Source of the DNA: Deltaproteobacteria bacterium
GTDB taxonomy: Bacteria > Desulfobacterota > Desulfofervidia > Desulfofervidales > DG-60
Length of the DNA stretch: 13,683 nucleotides
Direction: 5' to 3'
Assembly (NCBI GenBank): GCA_021163945.1
Contig: JAGGTC010000213.1
Span: forward strand, 1-13,683
Shown here: piece by piece, positions 6,449 through 13,532 of the stretch
Position numbering within the stretch: the stretch's first letter is position 1
How the letters are laid out: every line of letters begins with the position of its first letter
Position numbers and translations under genes: made by a program
Notes under the pieces: generated by a model
Told to the model about the DNA's origin: nothing
What the model saw: only the letters and a program-made list of their open reading frames with translations
Database searches by the model: none

Positions 6449-7210
6449 ATGAGGATCTTATTGACAAACGATGATGGTATATATGCCCCTGGACTGCTTA
6501 GTCTATATAATGCATTTTGCCAATCTCATGATACATCTGTTGTAGCCCCAGAGGGTGAGCAGAGTGCCGTTGGACACGCCATCTCTATAAGCTCCCCCCT
6601 ACGTGTAAAGGAGGTATATAGAAATGGCAAGTTCTATGGCCACGCAGTAAGCGGTACCCCCGCTGATGCCGTTAAGATAGCCATCCATGAAATACTTAAA
6701 GAACCACCAGATATAGTCATCTCTGGTATCAATCTAGGCCCTAATGTGGGCATTAATCTACTCTACTCCGGGACTGTCTCAGCAGCGACTGAGTCTGCCA
6801 TCTTGGGCCTGCCTGCCATTGCTGTATCATTAAATACCTATAAAGAGCCAGATTTTAGTCATGCTGCAAGGTTTATAAAGATATTTATAGAAAAGGTAAA
6901 ATTGCCAAAGGGGATATGCCTCAATATAAATATCCCAGCACTCCCTGCCTCAAAGATAAAGGGTATTGCCTTTACAAGGCAGGCTACTGCACCTTTAAAA
7001 GAGCGGTTTGAAAAACGCATTGACCCACACAATCGTATATACTATTGGCAAATAGGGAATGGCTTCTTAAGTGATGTTGGTAAAGACACAGATGTCTATG
7101 CCCTCTCCCAGGGGATGATCTCCATTACCCCCATCCACTATGACCTTACCCACTACCCTACCTTAGAGGGCCTATTAAAGACAACCCGATTTAAAGATCA
7201 TCCCCTTTAG
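6449..7210 (+). CDS. surE: 5'/3'-nucleotidase SurE
   Basis: A 253-residue SurE, the usual family length. The N-terminal metal-binding motif T-N-D-D-G is at residues 6-10 (D8, D9). S39 sits in E-G-E-Q-S-A, and N95 in S-G-I-N-L-G-P-N (92-99) completes the divalent-metal site. S-G-T-P-A-D-A-V (68-75) and Y-S-G-T-V-S-A-A-T-E (106-115) are further SurE signatures. The enzyme removes phosphate from nucleoside 5'- and 3'-monophosphates and short polyphosphates, and is linked to stationary-phase and stress survival. It is the only complete plus-strand gene and is transcribed away from hsp20. The ATG starts directly at the conserved M-R-I-L-L-T-N-D-D, so the start is firm although no ribosome binding site precedes it. 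Its last 36 bases lie antisense to the end of padR. Confidence 0.97.
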   Translation: MRILLTNDDGIYAPGLLSLYNAFCQSHDTSVVAPEGEQSAVGHAISISSPLRVKEVYRNGKFYGHAVSGTPADAVKIAIHEILKEPPDIVISGINLGPNVGINLLYSGTVSAATESAILGLPAIAVSLNTYKEPDFSHAARFIKIFIEKVKLPKGICLNINIPALPASKIKGIAFTRQATAPLKERFEKRIDPHNRIYYWQIGNGFLSDVGKDTDVYALSQGMISITPIHYDLTHYPTLEGLLKTTRFKDHPL

Positions 7211-7708
7211 GTCATTGGTAAACTTTAATTCAACCTCTAGGAGGCATTTTAGGTGCTCAAAGATAATGCCCTTATGGATAGGCATATCCCTCCCTACCTT
7301 ATCCTCTGTCCTTTTGATCCAATCAATGACCTCCTTTAAGTGCTTGATCCTTCTATCAATAAGTTGATTTACCCTCCTTTCTGAGGGAAACTGGTTCAGA
7401 AAATACAAGGCCAAATCAAGGTTAAAGAATGGCCTTTCCAAGAATAAAAAGTTTCGGATAAGTAGCCCTTGAAGCCTCCTCTCTCCTTTCTTTGTTAAAT
7501 GATAGACACGGCGCTCAGGTCTTCCCCCTTCCCTCTCTGTATCATATTCTAAGTAGCCATCTTTGTGTAACTTTTCCAGTGTGTAATAAATAGAGGTAAG
7601 GGTAATATTGGTTAATGGCCTAATCTCCTCCTCAATTATCTTTTTCAATTCATAACCATGTTTTGGCCCCTCTTTGAGAAGGCCCAAAAGGATAAGTTCT
7701 AACTTCAT
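7175..7708 (-). CDS. PadR-family transcriptional regulator
   Basis: A 177-residue protein. The N-terminal winged helix (about 1-85) shows L-G-L-L-K-E-G-P-K-H-G-Y-E-L (8-21), the recognition-helix region T-S-I-Y-Y-T-L-E-K-L (38-47), G-Y-L-E-Y, and the wing ending V-Y-H-L-T-K-K-G (68-75), all standard for PadR. The C-terminal half (about 100-170) is a long helical dimerisation and ligand region of the AphA/VirR type (PadR subfamily 1). These proteins are dimeric repressors released by small molecules, and often control nearby membrane or detoxification genes. GGAG five bases before the ATG supports the start. It lies 11 bases after the peptidase T-like gene as the last gene of the CNNM cluster, so it may regulate that operon; the ligand is unknown. 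Confidence 0.94.
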   Translation of the reverse strand: MKLELILLGLLKEGPKHGYELKKIIEEEIRPLTNITLTSIYYTLEKLHKDGYLEYDTEREGGRPERRVYHLTKKGERRLQGLLIRNFLFLERPFFNLDLALYFLNQFPSERRVNQLIDRRIKHLKEVIDWIKRTEDKVGRDMPIHKGIIFEHLKCLLEVELKFTNDLKGMIFKSGCL

Positions 7709-7719
7709 TTTTTCTCCAA

Positions 7720-8814
7720 TTATAAAGCTATTATATTTAACAAAAGGATAGCCGATTTAACCATATCATTCAAGTGAATATACTCCTTATTTGTATGTAC
7801 CTTTTTCATCCCCGTTCCCATAATTACACTTACAATTCCCTTACTATTAAAGATATTGGCATCGCTACCGCCGCCGGTAGTCTTTAATGCCATCTTTATA
7901 CCTATCTTCTCTGCCGCTCCCTTAATAATTTTTATTAAAGGGTGGTCTTCCCTAACCACCATTAAGGGATAATCATCTATGACATCAATATTGACCAAGG
8001 GTGCATTCTTTTTAAATGTATCTATAATAAGATTTGTTTGCCTTTCTAGTTTCTCTTTACTATGACTCCTTACCTCACCCTTGATCGCTGTCTTTGCAGG
8101 GACTATATTTGTGGCCTTTCCCCCCTCTATTATACCCACATTGCAGGTAGTCTCTTCATCAATCCTTCCCCATTTTATCTGACTTATGGCCTTTGATGCA
8201 AGGAATATAGCATTAACCCCCTCCTCTGGGTGGAGCCCAGCGTGGGCCTCTTTCCCTATAACCTCAATAAAAAAACGATTTGCCATAGGGGCACGATTAA
8301 TTACCTCTGATATCTCACCACCGTCTAAAACCAGCCCCCATTTTGCCTTAATGAGGGAATAGTCCAGGTTTTTTGCCCCCAAAAGGCCAATCTCCTCACA
8401 GACAGTAAAAACTGGCTGGATGGGGCAATGCCTTAAGCCCCTCTCTTTTATGACCTCTAAGACCTCTAATATAATGGCTATGCCAGACTTATCATCTGCC
8501 CCCAAGATTGTCTTCCCATCGCTCTTAAATAGCCCATCCTCAAACTCTACCTTTACCTTCTCACCTGGCCTCTGGACGGTATCCAAATGGGCATTTAACA
8601 AGATTGGCTCTTTATCTTTTAGACCATCTACCCAGGCAATCAGATTCCCACTATCCCCCTTTGTCCTTTTTTCTGCCCCATCTTCCTCATATGCTATGCC
8701 CAATACCTCAAGCCTCTTCTTTACATAAGAGGCCACTAGTCCCTCTAATTGTGATGGGCTATCCAGAGATACCAATTCCAAAAATGTCTCCTTTAAACGT
8801 TCTTCATTGACCAT
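7720..8814 (-). CDS. M20-family metallopeptidase, peptidase T-like
   Basis: A 364-residue di-zinc hydrolase. Zinc and catalytic residues are visible in order: H76 and D78 in N-A-H-L-D-T, D107 in G-A-D-D-K-S-G, E140-E141 in C-E-E-I-G, D164 in L-D-G-G and H340 in K-V-H-T-N-K-E. The dimerisation or lid domain spans about 180-285 (N-R-F-F-I-E-V-I-G-K-E-A-H-A-G-x-H-P). Length and motifs match the 'peptidase T-like' group of bacterial aminopeptidases (about 360-380 residues), which cleave short peptides in the cytosol; true PepT is about 410. The ATG overlaps the stop of the second CNNM gene by 11 bases. GAGGTG lies ten bases upstream. Peptide specificity cannot be read from sequence. Confidence 0.93.
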   Translation of the reverse strand: MVNEERLKETFLELVSLDSPSQLEGLVASYVKKRLEVLGIAYEEDGAEKRTKGDSGNLIAWVDGLKDKEPILLNAHLDTVQRPGEKVKVEFEDGLFKSDGKTILGADDKSGIAIILEVLEVIKERGLRHCPIQPVFTVCEEIGLLGAKNLDYSLIKAKWGLVLDGGEISEVINRAPMANRFFIEVIGKEAHAGLHPEEGVNAIFLASKAISQIKWGRIDEETTCNVGIIEGGKATNIVPAKTAIKGEVRSHSKEKLERQTNLIIDTFKKNAPLVNIDVIDDYPLMVVREDHPLIKIIKGAAEKIGIKMALKTTGGGSDANIFNSKGIVSVIMGTGMKKVHTNKEYIHLNDMVKSAILLLNIIAL

Positions 8815-10036
8815 CTTCTATTATCACCTCTACCTCTTTTATAAAAGTTGGTTGGGCCTTTTTTATAATAAATCTAAGGCCATTATATTTAAAGCCCTCA
8901 CCTGTTTTTGGAATACGCCCTAAATACTTAAGGATGAAGCCATTTAGGGTCTCATATTCACCTAAGGGCAATTTAAATGGCAACTGTTCATTGAGCTGTT
9001 CTATCTCCATACGTGCCTTGATCAAAAATCTATTATCTCCTATTTTTCTAAAAAAGACTGGGCTCTTCTCATCCTCATCTATGATCTCACCCATGATCTC
9101 CTCAAGCAGGTCCTCGATTGTCACAATCCCCACAGCCCCACCATATTCATCTACTACTACTGCTAGGGGCTGTCTCAACTGTTGCATCTCCCTCAAGAGT
9201 TCATGAACAGGCTTTGTCTCTGGTACAAACTGAACACTGCGGATAAATGGCCTTATTGAGGACTTTAGATCAGGGGGGTCAATAAAGTCAAAGCTATGGA
9301 TTATGCCTATAATATTGTCTACTCGCTCATGGTAGACGGCCAAACGGGTATAACGGTAGCGATGAAAAAGCTCTATGGCCTCTGAAACTGTAGCCTTATC
9401 AGATATAGAGGCCACTTCAATCAGTGGAATCATGGCCCGTTTGACGTCTGTTTCGGTAAATGTAAAGAGTCGGGTAAGTAACATACGCTCTTTGTGTGTC
9501 AATTCTATTTCATCCTCATCCTTTTGAATGAGAAACTTAAGTTCCTCACGTGTAAAAAATGGCATCTTTTTAAAGGAACCCCCACTAATCCTTAAGATTA
9601 ACCTAGTGATATTTGAAAAGATAAGCACAAGTGGGCTAAGGATTATAGATGCCCCCTTTATCCCATAAGACAAATAAGGTGCAATTTGATTGGCATAGCG
9701 CCTAAATAGTGTTTTTGGGATGATCTCACCAAAAATAAGGAGTACTGGGGGTAGCAAGCAGATGGAGACAATCTCACCATGGCTGCCCAAGGTATAAAGC
9801 AGAAAGGCCGTCAAGAGGGCCGTATTAGAAATTACACAAATATCAGTGCCTAAAAGGGTAATAGAGAGGAGGTACTCTGGCCTTTCTAAAAAATATAAGG
9901 CCAATTTGGCACCCCTTACCCCACTGTCTGCCTTGTATTTTAGCTTTTTTGGATCAATTGAGACAATGGCAATCTCTGAGCCAGAAAAGAAGCCCTCTAA
10001 AAGAAGCAATACTATAAAAATTACTAGCCAAGACAT
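8804..10036 (-). CDS. CNNM/CorC-family membrane protein with CBS pair and CorC_HlyC domain
   Basis: A 410-residue inner-membrane protein with full CNNM-CBS-CorC architecture. The CNNM (DUF21) region, about 1-155, has hydrophobic segments at 2-20, 56-82, 88-104 and 125-149, with F-F-S-G-S-E-I-A (16-23) and F-G-E-I-I-P-K-T (102-109). A CBS pair follows (about 200-255 and 265-320), the second ending E-Y-G-G-A-V-G-I-V-T-I-E-D-L-L-E. The CorC_HlyC domain, about 328-406, contains Y-E-T-L-N-G-F-I-L (361-369). Relatives are Mg2+ (and Co2+) exporters or regulators of the CorC/CNNM type; older annotations say 'hemolysin'. The gene overlaps its upstream paralog by 13 bases and the downstream peptidase by 11. 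Transport substrate is inferred from the family only. Confidence 0.93.
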   Translation of the reverse strand: MSWLVIFIVLLLLEGFFSGSEIAIVSIDPKKLKYKADSGVRGAKLALYFLERPEYLLSITLLGTDICVISNTALLTAFLLYTLGSHGEIVSICLLPPVLLIFGEIIPKTLFRRYANQIAPYLSYGIKGASIILSPLVLIFSNITRLILRISGGSFKKMPFFTREELKFLIQKDEDEIELTHKERMLLTRLFTFTETDVKRAMIPLIEVASISDKATVSEAIELFHRYRYTRLAVYHERVDNIIGIIHSFDFIDPPDLKSSIRPFIRSVQFVPETKPVHELLREMQQLRQPLAVVVDEYGGAVGIVTIEDLLEEIMGEIIDEDEKSPVFFRKIGDNRFLIKARMEIEQLNEQLPFKLPLGEYETLNGFILKYLGRIPKTGEGFKYNGLRFIIKKAQPTFIKEVEVIIEDGQ

Positions 10037-11031
10037 CTTAGTTTATCATATTCATCATAAATCTCACCAAATAGCTCCTCAAGCAGGTCTTCAAGGGTAA
10101 TTAGACCTACTACCTTCCCATATTCATTTACTACTATGGCCATATGTATTCTCTGACGTTGCATCTCCCAGAATAGGTCCTCAGCCCCCTTTGATAAGGG
10201 AACAAAATAGGCTGGATGGATCATCCTCTTTAAATCAGATAATTTACCACCTCTTTCTGAGAGGCCAATTAGGTCATTGATATGCAATATGCCTACAATC
10301 TCATCTAATGATTTTTTATAGATGGGGATGCGGGAAAAAAAGCGGGACTTTAAGATTGGTATCAAATGGGACAGGGGTGTGTCTAGGGATAATGCAAATA
10401 TATCCCTCCGCTGCGTCATCACTTGGGATACCTTTAGTTTACGAAAACGTAAAAGATTGGCAATGAAGTCACGCTCCATTGTCTTTATATCCCCCTCTTT
10501 ATAGCCACGTTCTACTAAATAGATGAAATGCTCATCTAGGAGATTTGGTTTGACACCAGTCTTGGGAAATGGCCTTAATACTATACTTACTATCTGTTTA
10601 ATGAACCAACGTAGGGGTGAGACAAGGTGCATAAATGTCTTTAAGGGGGAGGCAGCCAATAAGACAAAGTTTGTTGCCCTTGTAAATGCCAATGCCTTTG
10701 GAATAATCTCTGCAAATAGAAGTAATACAGGGGTCATAAGTCCAATACTGACCCATTTCCCATTTTCTCCATAGATTGCTATGGCGATGGATGTAGCCAA
10801 GGCAGAGGCGGCTACATTTACGGACTCATTGCCTATCAGGATAGATGTAAGCAATTGGTCTGGGTGGGCAAGTAGGTGGGCGACCCCCTTTCCCCTTTTT
10901 TCTGTCTCCTTCAGTTTTAAGACCTCAAACCTTGTTAAAGAGAAGAAGGCCGTCTCAGATGCAGAGAAGAAGGCAGAAAAGAGGAGCAGAAAAATAATAA
11001 GCAAAAACTTTATGAACAATATAGTAATCAA
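10024..11031 (-). CDS. CNNM/CBS membrane protein lacking the CorC_HlyC domain
   Basis: A 335-residue paralog of the next gene. The CNNM membrane region (1-155) shows F-F-S-A-S-E-T-A-F-F-S-L (21-32), G-N-E-S-V-N-V (67-73) and F-A-E-I-I-P-K-A (106-113). CBS repeats follow at about 203-258 and 270-327, the second ending Y-G-K-V-V-G-L-I-T-L-E-D-L-L-E. The protein stops about ten residues after CBS2, so the C-terminal CorC_HlyC domain of its partner is absent. The end is a normal stop inside a 13-base overlap with the partner gene, so this looks like a native short form and not a frameshift. The start is TTG at 11031 with AGGA five bases upstream, right where the first membrane helix begins. The pair may form a heterodimer, since CNNM proteins work as dimers. 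Confidence 0.91.
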   Translation of the reverse strand: MITILFIKFLLIIFLLLFSAFFSASETAFFSLTRFEVLKLKETEKRGKGVAHLLAHPDQLLTSILIGNESVNVAASALATSIAIAIYGENGKWVSIGLMTPVLLLFAEIIPKALAFTRATNFVLLAASPLKTFMHLVSPLRWFIKQIVSIVLRPFPKTGVKPNLLDEHFIYLVERGYKEGDIKTMERDFIANLLRFRKLKVSQVMTQRRDIFALSLDTPLSHLIPILKSRFFSRIPIYKKSLDEIVGILHINDLIGLSERGGKLSDLKRMIHPAYFVPLSKGAEDLFWEMQRQRIHMAIVVNEYGKVVGLITLEDLLEELFGEIYDEYDKLRCLG

Positions 11032-11036
11032 GGCAA

Positions 11037-11040
11037 TCCT
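11037..11040 (-). promoter_or_regulatory. Ribosome binding site supporting a TTG start
   Basis: AGGA on the minus strand sits five bases before the TTG at 11031. No in-frame ATG lies near the first membrane helix, so TTG is the best start of the first CNNM gene. Confidence 0.5.
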
Positions 11041-11048
11041 ATATTTAT

Positions 11049-11078
11049 AATCTAAGGTACATTAAGGTACCCTGTCAA
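11049..11078 (-). promoter_or_regulatory. Promoter of the CNNM-peptidase-padR operon
   Basis: A perfect TTGACA (11078-11073, minus strand) is followed after 18 bases by TAGATT (11054-11049, four of six matches); a 17-base reading gives TTAGAT. Transcription would begin near 11042, leaving a leader of about ten bases with AGGA in it. It sits in the 56-base gap after panB, so the CNNM operon has its own start. Confidence 0.6.
11056..11071. repeat. Inverted repeat filling the CNNM promoter spacer
   Basis: GGTAC-ATTAAG-GTACC has perfect five-base arms (seven with one G-U pair) and a six-base centre. It occupies the -35/-10 spacer almost exactly, the position of an operator for a repressor. As RNA it would make a weak hairpin without a clear U-tract, so a panB terminator is less likely. 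Confidence 0.5.
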
Positions 11079-11087
11079 GAAAGATAA

Positions 11088-11927
11088 TTAAGTAATATCC
11101 TCTAATAGTCTTTTCCATTCCCCCTCTTCCATACTAAAGGCATGTTTGTAATCAGGAAATATACCAGATTCTACTTCATCTTTAAACTGTTTGATGGCCT
11201 CCCTAATTTGAGGGGCCAAGTGGGCATAGACCTTGACAAATCTTGGTACAAATTTTTCAAAAAGACCTAAAATATCATGTATTACCAGCACCTGACCATC
11301 ACAATGAGGCCCTGCCCCTATACCAATTGTAATAAGGGATGTGCGCTCTGTAATGGCCTTTGCCAATTGATATGGGATACACTCCAATACCACACCAAAT
11401 GCCCCAGCCTCCTCCAAGGCAGAGGCATCCCTTAACAATTTTTTTGCTGAGGCAAGGTCCCTTCCTTGAACACGGTATCCACTGAGTTTGGAGATACTCT
11501 GGGGGGTAAGGCCAATATGGCCCAGGACAGGAATGCCTGCCCTTACAATACCCTGCACCTTATCAGCCATCTCCTCACCACCCTCCAATTTCACCGCATC
11601 ACAACCTGCCTCTTTTATAAATCGCCCTGCGTTTCTAATTGCCTCCTCCTTGGAGGCCTGATATGACATAAATGGCAAATCACCTACCAGAAATGCATGT
11701 CTTATTCCCCTCCTCACGGCCTTGGTATGATGGAGCATCTCCTCCATGGTCACAGGTACAGTTGAACTATAGCCTAGGATCACCATCCCAACTGAATCCC
11801 CTACTAGTACCATATCAATCCCTGCCTCATCTATCATCCTGGCCATAGGTTCATCATAGGCAGTAAGCATTGTAATCTTCTCACCACTCCTCTTCTTTCT
11901 TTGCAGGTCTAACAGTGTAATACCCAC
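11088..11927 (-). CDS. panB: 3-methyl-2-oxobutanoate hydroxymethyltransferase
   Basis: A 279-residue PanB, slightly above the usual 263-275. It transfers a hydroxymethyl group from 5,10-methylene-tetrahydrofolate to 2-oxoisovalerate, giving ketopantoate, the first committed step to pantothenate and coenzyme A. Metal ligands D44 (V-G-D-S-V-G), D83 (V-G-D-L-P-F) and E115 (K-L-E-G-G) and the catalytic E182 are present, as is G-I-G-A-G-P-H-C-D-G-Q (202-212). The enzyme is a cytosolic TIM barrel. The start is GTG at 11927, with AGGGGG five bases upstream overlapping the stop of lepB. No panC or panD is adjacent, so the pathway is split in this genome or lies elsewhere. It is the last gene of the ROK-lepB-panB cluster. 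Confidence 0.97.
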   Translation of the reverse strand: MGITLLDLQRKKRSGEKITMLTAYDEPMARMIDEAGIDMVLVGDSVGMVILGYSSTVPVTMEEMLHHTKAVRRGIRHAFLVGDLPFMSYQASKEEAIRNAGRFIKEAGCDAVKLEGGEEMADKVQGIVRAGIPVLGHIGLTPQSISKLSGYRVQGRDLASAKKLLRDASALEEAGAFGVVLECIPYQLAKAITERTSLITIGIGAGPHCDGQVLVIHDILGLFEKFVPRFVKVYAHLAPQIREAIKQFKDEVESGIFPDYKHAFSMEEGEWKRLLEDIT

Positions 11928-11932
11928 TAAGG

Positions 11933-11938
11933 CCCCCT
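11933..11938 (-). promoter_or_regulatory. panB: Ribosome binding site supporting the panB GTG start
   Basis: AGGGGG on the minus strand, five bases before GTG 11927 and overlapping the lepB TAG stop, indicates translational coupling between the two genes. Confidence 0.65.
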
Positions 11939-12557
11939 AATAAATGATCTTGCCAATCCTTGACCACCTGATATTAACAAATGGCCTTTCCCACGACCAA
12001 TAGATTATAAATGCCTTTCCTTCGATATATCTGCGGTCTACAAACCCCCAAAATCGACTATCATAACTCCTATCACGATTATCACCCATCACAAAGTATT
12101 TATCTTTTGGGACTACTACTGGCCCAAAATTGTCACGAGGACTTACTATCTTTGGATAAATATAAGGGTCAGAATAAAAGGCATGTGGATTTGAATAGGG
12201 TTTACCATTAATATAGACCTGTTTATTTATAATCTCTATCTCATCCCCAGGTAGGCCAATAACCCTCTTAATAAAGTCTTTGCTTCTATCCAGAGGAAAG
12301 ACAAAGACAATGACATCTCCACGTTTTGGTGAATTAAACCTCACTATAAATTTATTGATAAAGGGTATTTTTATTCCATAATAAAATTTGCACACAAGCA
12401 GGTGGTCCCCGATAAGCAATGTAGGCTCCATGGAGCCTGAGGGTATCTTAAATGCCTGGACAAAAAATGTCCTGATAAATAAGGCCAAAATAAGGGCTAT
12501 AAAGATAGACTCTGCCCAATCCCTAAGTTTACCCTTTTTTCTCTCTATCTCATTCAA
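11937..12557 (-). CDS. lepB: Signal peptidase I
   Basis: A 206-residue type I signal peptidase, the membrane enzyme that removes signal peptides from exported proteins. One N-terminal membrane segment lies at about 16-35 after a positively charged start. The catalytic Ser42 is in P-S-G-S-M-E-P-T (39-46), the general base Lys97 in F-I-K-R-V-I-G-L-P-G-D (95-105), and the box E motif M-G-D-N-R-D-x-S-Y-D-S-R-x-W-G is at 157-171. Size and single membrane segment resemble the short form found in many non-enteric bacteria; E. coli LepB has 324 residues and two segments. The start is TTG at 12557 with AGGG seven bases upstream; the ATG visible four bases further in is out of frame. The gap to the upstream ROK gene is one base. 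Confidence 0.97.
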   Translation of the reverse strand: MNEIERKKGKLRDWAESIFIALILALFIRTFFVQAFKIPSGSMEPTLLIGDHLLVCKFYYGIKIPFINKFIVRFNSPKRGDVIVFVFPLDRSKDFIKRVIGLPGDEIEIINKQVYINGKPYSNPHAFYSDPYIYPKIVSPRDNFGPVVVPKDKYFVMGDNRDRSYDSRFWGFVDRRYIEGKAFIIYWSWERPFVNIRWSRIGKIIY

Positions 12558-12558
12558 C

Positions 12559-13497
12559 CTAAATCCCTAGATTTTGCTTTGCTAGATAGCAGGCCCCAAA
12601 GATGCCTGCCATATCCCCCAATCTACTTCTTAGGACCCTTACCTCACTATAAAATACAGACAGAAGTTCTGACATTAATGTATATTTTAAGGTACCGATA
12701 AAGGCATCCCATGCATTGCTTACGCCACCACCAATAATTACGGTGGTAAACCCTAATATATTTAATAAATTAGCAATGGCAATGCCCAAGGCCCAGCCTG
12801 CCTTTCTAAATAGATGTTCAGATAATATATCTCCCTGCCTTGCCGCCAAAAACATACCTTTGGCATCAAGGCCTGATCTGTCTAAAATAGAAGGCATCCC
12901 TGCATCTAGTCTTTTCTCTGCCCGTCTTATAAGCCAGGCAGCAGAGGCATATGTCTCTAGGCAGCCCCTCCTCCCACAGAGGCAAAGCTCCCCCTCTGGC
13001 TCTATCTTTAGATGACCCATCTCTGCCCCACTTGTCTCACCTGTAAATAGCCTGCCTTTATAGACTATCCCACCCCCTACCCCAGTGCCCAAGGTGAGGA
13101 GTATAAAATTTTCTATGTCTTTTCCTGCACCCAGCCATGCCTCCCCCAGGGCAATTAGATTTGCATCATTTTCTATCCATATAGGTATTTCTAACCTTTT
13201 TCTTAGAATCTTATGGAGATTTATATCCTTCCAGCCTGGTAAATTTGGAGAAAAACAAACAATGCCCTCTTTTGGCCTCAATATCCCAGCAATGCCTATC
13301 CCTATTCCAGAAATCTGCCTATTAGGATTCCTTGACCTCAAAACATTGATTGCATCAACTATCCTATCTATGACCCCCTCTACACCCCTTTCTGCCTCGG
13401 TCCTTGTCTTGTAAAAATCAAGCATTTCCCCTTTATCCGTTACCAAGCCAACACGGATATTTGTCCCACCTATGTCTAGCCCCAAAAGGTTTGCCAT
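12559..13497 (-). CDS. ROK-family sugar kinase, probable glucokinase
   Basis: A 312-residue ROK kinase. The phosphate loop L-D-I-G-G-T-N (7-13) and second ATP loop L-G-T-G-V-G-G-G (136-143) are intact, the catalytic aspartate D111 lies in E-N-D-A-N, and E-x-G-H at 159-162 contacts sugar. The zinc site is complete: H162 with C172, C174 and C179 in C-x-C-G-x-x-G-C-x-E. No N-terminal helix-turn-helix is present, so this is an enzyme and not a ROK repressor. It most likely phosphorylates glucose, though ROK kinases also take fructose, mannose or N-acetyl sugars. ATG at 13497 begins just before the conserved core. No Shine-Dalgarno sequence is evident in the 35-base divergent spacer. It is the first gene of the cluster with lepB and panB. 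Confidence 0.93.
   Translation of the reverse strand: MANLLGLDIGGTNIRVGLVTDKGEMLDFYKTRTEAERGVEGVIDRIVDAINVLRSRNPNRQISGIGIGIAGILRPKEGIVCFSPNLPGWKDINLHKILRKRLEIPIWIENDANLIALGEAWLGAGKDIENFILLTLGTGVGGGIVYKGRLFTGETSGAEMGHLKIEPEGELCLCGRRGCLETYASAAWLIRRAEKRLDAGMPSILDRSGLDAKGMFLAARQGDILSEHLFRKAGWALGIAIANLLNILGFTTVIIGGGVSNAWDAFIGTLKYTLMSELLSVFYSEVRVLRSRLGDMAGIFGACYLAKQNLGI
12565..12568 (-). promoter_or_regulatory. lepB: Ribosome binding site for the lepB TTG start
   Basis: AGGG on the minus strand, within the last codons of the ROK gene and seven bases before TTG 12557. It favours the TTG, since the nearby ATG (12553) opens a frame that ends at once. Confidence 0.5.
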
Positions 13498-13514
13498 AAT
13501 ATCTTATATATGGT

Positions 13515-13531
13515 ATCTGAATATATCAGAT
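13515..13531. repeat. Inverted repeat between divergent ROK and ruvX genes
   Basis: ATCTGA-ATATA-TCAGAT, perfect six-base arms around a five-base centre, inside the 35-base spacer and ending one base before the ruvX ATG. Any protein bound here would touch both promoters. It is also consistent with AT-rich chance symmetry. Confidence 0.45.
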
Positions 13532-13532
13532 T

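Noticed and set aside
10024..10036. Frameshift splitting one large CNNM protein into two genes
   Set aside because: Each gene has its own complete CNNM membrane region and CBS pair, so they are tandem paralogs and not two halves of one gene.
11054..11073. Hairpin after panB as a transcription terminator
   Set aside because: The stem is only seven pairs with one G-U, and the following bases are mixed A/T without a U-run; promoter position makes an operator more likely.
12559..13497. ROK-family transcriptional repressor
   Set aside because: The protein starts directly at the ATP loop, with no N-terminal winged helix, and keeps kinase residues and the zinc site.
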